Source: Lithospermum erythrorhizon (Eukaryota > Streptophyta > Magnoliopsida > Boraginales > Boraginaceae). From it: a DNA stretch of 64,000 bases. Positions 24,705 to 37,300 of this stretch are shown in pieces (within the stretch, counting starts at the first letter, position 1; each line of letters starts with the position of its first letter). A model generated the notes under the pieces. That model saw only the letters and a program-made list of their open reading frames with translations. It ran no database searches and was not told where the DNA came from. Made by a program: the position numbers and the translations under genes. The DNA lies in assembly GCA_019722365.1 (NCBI GenBank), contig JADFUC010002234.1, forward strand, positions 1-64,000, written 5' to 3'.

Positions 24705-25980
24705 CAATTCAAACACATCAAATAAATAAGACAAAGATTTTTAAGTGGTATCCCAAACAATTATTTGGACTAATCCACGGGCAAAGCCACCATAAATTTC
24801 ACTATAACAAATGGGAGAAATACAAATTACAACTAAAATAGTTGAGGTAATACTAATATGTGTAAAACTAATTAACTATTCTAAGGCAAAGTTAATAACC
24901 AAGAAAAGTCATGCCTTTTTTCATAGATCAAGTCTGACATTTTTCTTCTAAAGCTTTCAGACAGAAACTTTGGTGATACTAATCCAAGACATTTCAATAT
25001 AGATTATCAGGTCCATTGTATGAACTAGTACAGTAAACAAGATACAGGAGAGTTGAGATCGATTCACTATTCTCATGCACATAATATAATATTTTGTTAC
25101 ATCTCTGGTAGAGTAGACGGTAGTGATGTAAATTTGATGATTGATTACGTTTAAATATAATGATCAATAGGGGAAGTTATTTACTTTAAGGGAAAAAAAG
25201 TACAATATTGTGCTCCCCTCAACCAATCATGTATAGCATGCCTTCGAAATTGCAACGGTGACACATTCCAAGACATTGTATGTGATACTTAAAAGTGTGA
25301 AACCGTAACACTAAGGGTCCCTTGAGGTTCCTGTCCTGAAATATTACGGAGAAGTTAATCGCATAAAATGCCTCAATTGATCAGAGGACTAGAACTTTCA
25401 TTTTAACCACTTCAATATAAGATTAGCTCCTCATGAGAGTCGAACTCATATTACATGAAGAGACAAGGGTACTTCTTAAAAACTGTTATAGGTAGTGATT
25501 TTGTAAAAAGATCTATTACGTTGCCACATGAATGAATATATTAGATGTCAACTTTTTTACTTTTTTCTAAACTCTTGAGTGAATGAGAAGAATTTTGAGA
25601 CAATATGCTTTGTTCTATCACTTTTCACATAACCTTCATTCATTTGATTAACACACAACATTGTGTTTGTATAATATTGTTGTATCCTTATTAACTGTCC
25701 AGATGTTCCTTGGATTTACTGTTCGATAACCTTGTTTAATTGTATGCCTTAAATGTCTGATATTTTTTGAAGAAGTGATTCGATTAATGAGATTTGGTGT
25801 AGAATTAATAATTGAATATAAGTATGGATGCCAATTCATACTACTTTTCTTTGGGTTAATGGCCAAGTAAAACATATTGGCAACTGAACCTTCCTTGGGC
25901 TTCAAGAGAGAACATTGCCACAAAGAAAACTTTATATATATCATCATAGATTTATTACAAATGTGATTCATCTTTCCATT
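24705..25980 (-). mobile_element. Ty1/copia C3, 3' end only
   Basis: An LTR-like segment (24735-24790: AGATTTTTAAGTGGTATCCC, ACTAATCCACGGGC) is followed to the right by the end of a minus-strand copia RNase H near 25540-25640, reading MNEGYVKSDRTKHI then SKFFSHSQEF. The part towards 25980 has no recognised domain and the right border is uncertain. It sits just downstream of the JAZ stop codon. Confidence 0.65.
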
Positions 25981-26158
25981 GATAGAAGAAGCTCATAAAA
26001 AATTGAGAGTTATCCATGGAAATAATTTAAGATATTGTTCAACTTTATATGATATCAGGTTCAAGAAACAAACTTCACTCAGTGAACATAATTTTGCTCA
26101 ACCAATTTGTCGCTATCTAATGATGCAATTTTTTTACTGCCATGGTGATACATTTGTT

Positions 26159-26234
26159 TCACTGCTTGCTTGCCTGCTCAGAGTTTGATCCAGGAAACTT
26201 CTCGTTAAGATTGTATGGCCTTGCATTTGACAAT
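26159..26234 (-). CDS. JAZ: JAZ exon 7 (PY tail, stop)
   Basis: The acceptor is GAAATAG. One base completes the Arg codon left by exon 6, then 24 codons read [12 protein letters not shown] and end SEQASKQ-TGA. The PYNL pattern is the conserved X5PY end of the Jas region, which serves in nuclear localisation and MYC binding in the family. The phase fit is exact (76 nt). Confidence 0.87.
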
Positions 26235-29200
26235 CTATTTCAAAATGTAAGTCATCAAACTTGGCATCATAAACCGTAGGCAAATACTATCTCCCTTTCA
26301 ATTTATGTGGGAGCTTTAATAAATGAACTAAAATTACGTAACCTAACGATCGTTGAGTCTACATACATTAATCTTATTCAAATGATTTTCTCAAACATGT
26401 TGATAAATTAATTTATATTGTGCAGTATCTAATTGCATAAATCTGATATTTTGATGGAAACTCAAAACTAAGTGAATAAATTTTTGTTAAAAAGTAGATT
26501 AATTATTTAAGGGAATCAGTTTAATCAAAGTTGGTAGATAAACGTACCTATGCATGCGCTTCTCCAGAAATCTAGCTAGGGTCGCCTTTCGAGCCATTGC
26601 CAAGCCTGCAAGATAGTAGTCGGTTAGCAAACATATATGGGAAGAGAAGCCTTTCATAAATTAATCATAGAGAAGCATACAAGACGATTTATATTAATCG
26701 TTAAGACTAATTTTGACATATTATTTTTAAAGCGTAACCCATTTATTGACTGCAAGATGCTATATATTCTTTTGTTATTTATATTATTATATCACTAATA
26801 TATACTGCCTTTTATTTAAATTGATGAGTATAAGAAAAATCTGTACTCATTTTATTTGACGGTTTATATTTTCAATGCAACTTGCTTTCAATTTTAAAAA
26901 CATTCAACATCATTGCTTTTTATTTCATCGGCTGATAGTTTTATCTCTAAAAATAATAAAATAAATTAGCTTACTTAATGTTATATTTTTACGCATACGA
27001 TAAAGTAATTAGGACGGAGGAATCTAAAAAGCGTAAATAGCACTGCTGCTTTCTTTCCATTTTCACATTATTAATTACTAAATTCATACTTATCTAAAAA
27101 TCTAAAAGTTGGGAATCTTAATTTAATTAATTCATTTCTCCATTTTTTATTGACAGTTGTGATATCGACGCTTTTAACTTCGACTATCAATTATTCTTAA
27201 ACTATATGTTCCAAAAATTATAAGAAAATAATATTATAAACTATTTTCTCAAAGACAAATCTAATGATATAACTTTATATTTATTAAAATAATAAGTAAT
27301 TAAGTAATTACCCACAAAGCTTCACATCGATATACTAAAACGCTAAATAAAAACGGAGATATTATTAAGATTCATCATACTTCTATACTCGCATATATAT
27401 AAAGATTATCAATCAAAGGAATCATCAACACATACATCATATACATTCCTAAGTATATATATTTTATTATTATCGCAAGATCCCACTTTTTAATTAATTT
27501 TATTTATTTATCTCCAATGCATGCTTGATTTCATTCAAATGTATTTATCAATAATATAATTATTTTTTCTCAATTTTACAATACGTATAACTTTCAAGCG
27601 ATTCAATCATGCTAATATGCCTCTACCAAATACATATAGCCTAATCAGACTGCCCTGACCTTCTATAAGAGGTCACAGTTCAAATCCCATAAAGAGGATT
27701 ATATCCTCGTCAATTTGTTGGAGCGATTTCCCACAAACAAAAATTCATCGCTAATTGTAACATCGAATACTTAATGTTGTGAGGCCTTCCAATGACTTAG
27801 AAGTCCCGGGTTCGATTCTCATCGTAAGTGGGCACAAGTGTTTAAAAAATCATCGCTTAATTAACAAAAAAATTCACAAGAATGCGCCTCATGTATTATA
27901 TATTATTAATTTATTATTATCGCTTTTCATCAATACGATTTTTCTCATCATATGTCATCATTAATCTTTAATAATTTGTTTTAATTAAATAAAAAATATA
28001 TTTTATGTACAACTATTATTATTATTATTATAATAGGTGTTAGTTAAATTATCATATATTTTTTTGTAATTTTTATTATTATTATTATTATTACTATTAT
28101 TATTATTATTATGTAGAACTATTGTTATTATTATTATAATAGGAATTAGTTAAATAATCATATGATTTGAGTAGTAGAGTTATAATTATTATTATTAGTA
28201 TTAATATTATTATGTAATTTCATGCGTATAATGATTATATATTAGATCCAAAAAATTTAAATTACACTTTTTAAATCATATCAATTTAATCGACATTGTA
28301 AGCAATTAATTCGACGATATAATATTACCCATCAATTGGCTAATACATTTAGTCGCAGCGACATCAAATTGTTAAAGTAAAATTTGTATCTCTCTATGAC
28401 ATCTCAAATTTTCTCAGATAAGATCTATCTATGACATCGATTACTGTAATTTTTATATTATATTTAAAGTATTATTGTTATCAAATTATCAATTCAAAAT
28501 AAAAATTTAATTAAAAAATTCAAAAGAGTGTAAAGTTTTACGCTTTTAGGAATGATTTCAATTAAACATAAAAAAGATATCAAATATTCGGTAAATCGAC
28601 ATATATCTGCATCGTGACGCTCTCCTTTTATTAGTTATCTCTTAAAAAATTAAAAAGTAAAATGAAGTACGTACCTCCTCTTGCAAACCATGGGGAAGGG
28701 GATGATTGTTTAGCCGGTAGCTCTGTGTTATTTGTACAATAATTTTCTTTAGGCAACAGCTCCAGAGTTCTGTTTGAGTTTGTGGTCACACTAGCACTAG
28801 CGGATCCAGCAATACGCATAATTAGCTCAACCTAGATGTTCAATCATTGAATACAGATTAGGAATTCCGGCTTTGGATCATTTCTTACAACTAGAAATAT
28901 ATTACTTACGTTGCATGTAATCATTATTTTTGGTTAATTATTTTCTTGGTTAATCAAATTTATTTTTAATAGTTTATAAATATTTTTCTTTTTCTTAGTT
29001 CAATTTTGAAGTTCTAATTTTGATTAGTAAGATGATAATAGATTTCCTATATATATAGTACCAATATGATTAGTATTGTTAGTGGGCCGGGTAATCCGAA
29101 CCGGCTGACCTCGACCCGATGTAATCCTATCCGTTAATCCATCCGTTAAGGTAATGCATCGTTTCAAGTATTTTATTTGCCTCGAGATCTGGTCGGATCC

Positions 29201-31278
29201 GCATCACAACCGGTACAACCGCAACATATACAATCCCCCCTCCTCCCCCATCCCCTTTATTTTCACACACATACCACGCAGCCCCGCCCCTAATCCCGCC
29301 TCCTCCAAAGAATTTCTCCTCCTCCCTTTATTTTCACGGCCCTCCCCCCTCCTCTTCATTTCTTCTTCTATGAACCCGCCTACACCCTCCTCCTCCTCCT
29401 CCTTTTTCCATTCTTACTTACGAAAGCGAGAAACCCATGTTCCCCTCTAATGCTTTTTGTTCATTATTCTACATTGATGATTTTGATTTGTATTGAGAAT
29501 TCGATTTTGTTTTCTATGATGAATTCGATTTTGATTTGTATTGAGAATCAATGAATGCTAAATTTTTTTATTTTTACATGTTTTGATTTGAGGATTTAGG
29601 GTTCTTGATTTGTGTTTTTTTGGTTTTTTGTATTGAGAATGATTTTGCTTTTCATATTGACTCATTTCGAACGGCATCCATTCGTTACTATCGACCGTTC
29701 CGTCCAAAAATATCTCGATAAAGGCTTTGACCGGGTCGTTGGAACCGTATCCTACTAGTCCTCGTCTCCGTCTCAGCATCCTAATCGAATCGGACCGGTA
29801 ATAGCACTAAATATGATCCATTTATACATTTATGTGTGTATAATTAATAATGTTATATCATGGGAAAAGTATTAACACTTTAATTATAAAAAGAAAAAAT
29901 TTGGAATTCAAATTTTTACAAAATAAATAATTAAAATACATTAATGTGAACGTATTCATGCTTTTTATCGATTTTGTTATTTTTTAATAAACAAGAATCC
30001 AAATATAGATATTTTTATCATTGTTTCTAATTTTATGCTTGTGTTATATTTCATCTTATTGTTGGATACTTCTTTTTTTGCATTTTTAAGTCCTTTTCTA
30101 TATTTTAGTTTGGCTTTATATCATATTCACTTGTTTCCACCATTCTTGGAGAATCATTAATGCCTTTCTTAGACATATTGTCATTCTTGAAATAAATTAT
30201 ATACCCTTATAAATAAGTTTGGCTTCATACTTCATATTGTCAAGTTGTCAGATACATTTATCTAGTTTTGTTCTTCCAAATTTGGATGACGCTATAATAT
30301 GCAGAATGACATACGCTTGTATTTGAGAGTTTGACATACCTTTCCTTATCGACATATTATATCACTTGATTTCTAATATATGTTGTTGATATTACATCAC
30401 TTGATTTCTAATATATGTTGTTGATATTACTTCAAATATTACAAGTGAATATAAGTGTCTCCTTGGCTAGCCTATAGCTTAAGACAATATATGGATATTA
30501 ATTGACTCAATTATTTATTTCTTGTGCAATGCATAAAATAAATAAAATTATGGGTATAATATGAAATGTTATATGATCTAACTTATGTTTGTAAATACCC
30601 ACAAAATACCGATTAAGAGTTTTAACCAATTATAACTAACATGAAACACACCATTTTGTTAATATATGTGTAGTCATATAATATACTTTTCAAAATAATT
30701 TATGAAGTTCGTTAGCATATTTTTGATATTTCTTTTTCTTATTCCATTCGAAATAAAGTATTTTATTGCGGAAAATATTCATACACAAATATTTAAATTT
30801 ACTACTTTAACTTATCATAGCAATAACAATAAGTATATAATATTTTTATAGGATTAAAGATTTTTGAAGTTCATTATTTTATATGTTATAATTATAAATG
30901 TCTATATACATTTATTAAGATTTTGTTTGAATGTTGGAGAAAAATAATTTTGTATATGCTTGTTGATTATCTAGAAACAATCGCATTATCACTCTAACCA
31001 TTCTAGACTACACTAAAAAAAGTTCCTTTATCGTGATTCTATAGTTAATTTATCAATTTCTTTTTATTTTTGAACTAATTTTTAAACTAATTCATTTCAT
31101 TTTGTTTTCAATGTAATGTAACAAAATATATTCAAATTAATTATTTTCAAACAACCATTGTTCACACACCAATAATATCATTAGTTGCATTTATGTATTG
31201 AAATAACAATATGTCTATATATGAATGAATTATGGATTAAGAAACAAACATAATTATAAAGATACTACAAAGATAAAG

Positions 31279-31357
<79 letters not shown>

Positions 31358-34300
31358 TGCGTGTGTGTGTATAATTATAGTGTCAAAAGAAGAAACACAT
31401 GTAAACAATATATGTACCTTCTTAAACTCAAACAAGACCTCTTCTTGTCAATCTCAAGTTTTGTATCATATGAATGAATGTCAATTTTTATTTCATATCA
31501 ATTTCAAGTTCTATATCATATGCACAAATATCAACGATATCATTAGATCCGTTATTACAATCAAATACGCAACATATCAAATTATACATATGATAGTAAA
31601 AAATAAATATAATTTAGAAAAATAATCAATTAAAAAAATTATCTTTAATAATGAATAGGTGGGTACCTTTTTCTTTCACCTTATGCAAAACTTCGATTGC
31701 CTATAATTCTTCGTAATCTCGAGATTTATTTATATATATTGTATATGCACAAAGATGTAAGGAGTAAAAGAAGAAATATAATATAGAAACTTATTTTATA
31801 TGTCAGATGTTTAAAAAGTAAGATGGCGCAACTAAATGTATTAACCTTATTAAAAAAAAATTTAATTTTTTCGTCGGCGCGGACTCGGGATAGTATAATT
31901 AATTTCGATGATAATATTAATTGTGAATTTTTTTAATGTAATTACATTTATAATTTAGTAGTTTTTGCCATGGAATATTTTATCTTTGAATCGTTCAAGG
32001 GAGATTTAAATACGATAAGCGGAGAATTAACCGAAACCGAACGGGACTCGAATTTTTTTAAAATATCTAGTCATGCTTATCTTACACATCATCATTATCA
32101 AACAACTTCATCATCATCTTTTTCATGCTATGGCCGAAATATTCACCCTCCCCATTAAAAAATTTCTTTTTCCATTTCTCTCTTCAATTGTCGCTCAAAC
32201 TCAAGATCTATTGTAATATCGTTTCCCATCATTCTCTCTTCGAAGTTAAGGTAAGAAATTTAAGTCTTTCGAGATATTTCTTGGCTTCGATGATAGTTGA
32301 CTTTTAGTTGACTTTTTCCATAATCAATTTTATGATAAATCTTAGTTGGTTATGGTTCTCCGACGATATGTCATTTAATTCGTGATTTAGAGATCGCCGA
32401 GACGCATGTTTTAGTCAATTTTTGGTGCTTTGGCCGACTTTTTATGCGAATATTTTTATGTTAATTTAAATGCGTAGTGAGGTTATATTTGACATTATTA
32501 TAGTTGTTATGATGTTAAATTGGTGATTTAAAATTGATTAAAGGCGCAGGTTTAAAAAGTAAATTCCAAGTTGAGCTATTATTTATATTTCTGAAAGATG
32601 TATTGTTAATTATGGACTTGATGATTAGTTAATGACTTATGTTTCCATTTGTACGAGAAAGCCGATAAGATGGAATTTAGCGGGAATCGACAAGGTGGTC
32701 CGGCGGGATTATAATTCGATAGCTTATCCGGGTCAAAAGTTGGGATCGTTGTATAGTTCTCCCAAGAGTTATATGTATCTTCCGTAATCCGCCGGTATAG
32801 CAATAGGTCTTGATTATAATTTCGGGTGTCATGAAGTTGATCGCGAAAGTGGCGCTACCTTGATTGTTTCGCGGTTGCTCATGGGTAGCTAACAGAGCGA
32901 AGATTTATCTCACGCTACATTTACGTACTTACTTTAAATTGTGTGAACACGTTATTGTGATATGATTATGAGAATGGTATACATGTTATGATATGATTAC
33001 GTGGAGAATGATATACATGTCATTGTGTTATGATTACGCCGAGAACGATATACATGTAATTTGTTATGATTATGTGATTATATTCAGGCCAAGCATTGCT
33101 TCTCTGAGGTAGTGAATAACTCCCAACTTATATTTCGATTTCGTACTTGTTTTCACTTACGATTTCCATACTATTTCTGGCCATAGATTTCGTGACCTCG
33201 TGGGCGATTGTGTTTCACCATTACCGCGATGTTTTAATTGCTACGATATCATTTTGAAAGAAGAGTTTGCTATCGGTATTGTAGCTTATCTATGACTGAG
33301 ACTCGAGTATCAAAGCAATTCTATACTGGATGCAGGATTAAAGTGACTCTCCTTCCTCATGATACGTGACGCCATTGGCCCCATACTACTCAGAGGCATA
33401 GCGGTTTGGCCTTATACTTCGGTATAAGAGCGGTAACACTCTTTTGACGGCTTTGCCGCCAAGGTGATTATCAAGGTGGCCCTATACTACCAGATAGCTG
33501 CTTCGATTTGGCCTTTATACTTCTGTGATAAGAAATGACAGTCTTTTCGATCACTTTCACATACAGATTGCCGGGACAGGGCCCCATACTACGACATAAA
33601 TACAAGGGTGTGCCTTATACTTAGCTCTTATAAGAGCGGTGTGCCTTATACTTAGTGTATAAGAATGTGCGCCTATATTTCTAGCTGTATAAGAGCCACA
33701 GGCCTCTTTGTATTTAACAGATGAATACATTGCCTTTATACTTTGTGTATAAGTGGCAATTTTATACTTTGTGTATAAGCTGCTGTTTGGCCTTATACTC
33801 ATGATAGTTGAGGTGATTGTTGATTAGTCCATTCCCCGCAGTAGACTTATCAAGTATACAAGACAGTGACGGTATACCGTGGGGGATAATGAGATGTGAG
33901 GTTCGATGACTACGCTTAAATATGTCAGCCTATCGATTTCTTTCCTCGAATTGCTATTTAACCTTCTATTATATCTGAATGACATGTCCGAGATTTCCTC
34001 GAATTATGTTGTATCACCTTTTAGGTAGTCCCGATATATGTATTATTCATATTTGACTATTATATTATTACTGACCTGCCCGTATATGTTTCACCCCGCA
34101 GCTTCACTAAGCCTTCGCGCTTACACCTTTATCGGGCGATTTCATTCAGGTCGTGCTGACAGCGGCATTGAAAGCAAGAGGTTGTTTGAGAGTTGTCTCG
34201 AGTGGCTAAAAGATCGGGGCTATGTGGTGGTGATCCTCACAACCGATTTTGACGTGTTGTCAACCTGCTTTTGATTTTTGTATTTACTCTTTTGAAACTC

Positions 34301-37300
34301 TTATCCTCATTTACCGCCGTCATTTTGTATTCCTGGACATGCGATGTGATTATCTTTGTAGCCTTGCCGCATTACTTTATTTTGGGATATTGTGTATATA
34401 TTTATGGGGTTGGTCGCTTCACACAAATTTACTTGGATTTATAAATTTTAAAAACCTGCTTTGACGTGAAACTTTAATCGCGATCACATTTTGGCTTAAA
34501 GAAATTGTTTTAAACCGAAGCCGCCCATCGGCTCGTGACTCTTTGTTCGGATTTTAATTAATTTCACCCGCCACGACCCATGTCAAGTTATTACTAAAAC
34601 CATGACTTTGCATTATGTACCTTAATGGTAAAATTATTGAGTAAGTGAGTTACCAGAACTTTAAAGAGTGCCCAAGAGATAAAACGAAATAAATTGACTT
34701 ACAGAACTTTACAATAAAATGAAATACCGAGAGCTTTCTAACTCTAAGAGGGGGGGTTACTTTTGAATTAAAGTAATTAACTGAAGTTATTAGGCAATTT
34801 AATTAAAATTTTACTTAAATCAATTAATTTTTTAATTATTCAAGTCTTATTATCATTAGTATTCTCAGAATTATTCTATTTGTGTGTATATCTGAATAAA
34901 AACTTTAAGAAACATCTTACTTTATCTACAATTTTATAAGGTACTAGTAAAATGACTTTATAAGGCAATTAGACAGTACATAGCTATTTATGCTCAAATG
35001 ATTTATATAATAAATAAAAGAATTAACTATTTACGAAATTTATAAATTATTTTTTTGATTTGTATTATAATTTATTTATCTACAGTTATATGATCGCTAT
35101 AATTTTTGATAATATAATATTAATAGTAGATTTAAAAGTTTTGTTACCATACTACTTTTCATTTTCGCTATTTAATAAAAGAATGCACATTATGTAATTT
35201 AGATTATTATTAGAAAATAACACTTTTCTTTTTTCAAAAAATACACCTTACGTTATTTTTATTTATTTGTTGGGAACATCGCTCAATTGATTAGTAGTAT
35301 AAATTATTCATAGTTATACTATTCAATTTTATTATATTTATTCATTTTAACATATTTTAATTGACGATTGATCAATAATATTTACACGATAATTAATAAT
35401 AGCGAAGACCTTTTACAAAATTTTCTCTAATTTTAACACACTCAAAACAAATAAACAAAGTACATTACATTGGGATATCCTTCTTCGAATTTAAAATACT
35501 CAAACGAATTATATCAAAATCAATTGAATAAAGATGAGACATACGCCTTATAAAAATAATATCTTATGCTATAATTCTTTTTAAAAGTTAAACCTCAATA
35601 TATAGTATATACGTGATTAATATTACTGACATGAAAACTTTAAAATTATGAGTACAACAATAACTTTAATATAAAAGGTCACAAGAAGTTACCCAACAAT
35701 ACTTAGAGGCATCGACAGACATCGAACGCTTATAAATAAATTGATTATATACATATAATATACATATTCATATTCATATATGTATCTTTTATACCATAAA
35801 GATATTACTTAATAATATACTCTTATTTAATTTTTACTACTAAATCAATATTAAATAAATGTAAGAATTAAGTTTTTAATTTCTTTTATATATCAATTCA
35901 ACTCTAATTAATTATTGTATATAAGGCTTATGTATAACGATATTTTTATTTAAGCATAAAAACTGCATGTTATATATATATATATTATAATAATGAAATT
36001 ATATTTGAAATAAAATATCACTTTTTTTGTTCCCTCCATACTAAATTATTGTCATGCTTCGATTTAAGGTCTCGAATTGACAAACTTTACTCCTTCATCA
36101 TCGATAAACATAATGTTGATTTGAATAAAATTTAATGCCAATATTAAATTATATTAAAAATATTATTATTTGATCATTTTTACCAAATATTATACAACAA
36201 AAATAAAATATTTGAATTTAACATTTAATTTGTGAAAAATACAAATTAAAACCTTAATAATCTATCGGGGATGACGGAGTATTAGCTATAACTTGATGCT
36301 TTTATTTCAATGGTTGAATGTAATACAATGTATCACATAATAAATTAAATATATTATTTAATAGTAAGTTTTGGATTAGAATTTTTTTTCAATTTATAAT
36401 TGAATAATTATCATAAAATTATAATAGATTTATGCAAAATTCTATAGTACATTTGTTTAATATCATAACAAATGTCATTTTCTTATTGTAAATTAATTTG
36501 AAAATTATAAACATGAAACTTGTTTGGGTATTCCATATGTCTCGAGAAAATTAAAAGATGACAATCATGAGCCATGGCTGACTACGGTTGAACACCAAAT
36601 ATATGCAAGTGTACCATAAAAAAATGACAGAAGTTGAAATATGAAGACATGATTTTTTATGGTAAAAGCCAAGGTCGTTAAATGATCCCCGTCATTCACT
36701 ATTAAATCGAAAGTTTTCATCCACTTCTTGTTTCGTTAGTTCTACCGTTAATCTGGTCACGTGAGAGATGTATTTATTTTTAATCTTTTGCAAACAATTA
36801 AACTAGTAACCCGTCCCACACATCAACCTGCCCGAATAACTGCATAAACCCGTCACAAAAAACCCAACAGGTCTCGAAACCCACGGTTGCAAACCGACAC
36901 CTCGAAGTCCGCGACCCACTGGAATATCTAACCCACGCAATGCCTATCCTTTATGCAATCAAGTAGTGTATAGTTTTATACGTCATGCAGGCGCCCCCCG
37001 CACTCCAAGCAATTCCATCACCAATATGGGGAGTTTATCCGAGATGTACTGCATGCGCCCCAGAGGTCACCCCATACACAGCTGGCCCAAAGCAGCTGCC
37101 AGTAACTCAAGCAACAACGAGGCACGACCCTGATTCGCCAGTCAATTACTGCTTTCTCAGATCAAACCCACGCCTCGATGCTATACAAGACCGTAGCGGC
37201 GAATTCATATTCGCTGACAAGGCTGTAATTAGTATATAGTTTTATGGTACAATGTCAGCTGCAACAATTTTTAGTTATCTAGTACAATATATTTACTAGG

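Larger units (their letters stand above)
26606..28674 (-). other. JAZ intron 5 with inverted-repeat arm
   Basis: A 2.07 kb intron. Positions 26612-27064 are AT-rich with nothing recognised. The rest is the left arm of the inverted repeat, which carries a SINE-like insertion. Confidence 0.65.

Noticed and set aside
25648..25971. A 107-codon minus-strand ORF as a gene
   Set aside because: It is contiguous with a copia 3' end and has no recognisable domain of its own; counted as part of C3 with doubt.
27640..27830. A tRNA gene
   Set aside because: Only B-box-like motifs are present; no cloverleaf with acceptor stem could be formed.
31280..31371. AT tract as a promoter or matrix-attachment site
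   Set aside because: It is a simple microsatellite within an intron, with no supporting element nearby.
34038..34464. Two overlapping plus-strand ORFs of 78 and 71 codons
   Set aside because: They lie in sequence belonging to the chromovirus-type LTR and show no domain.
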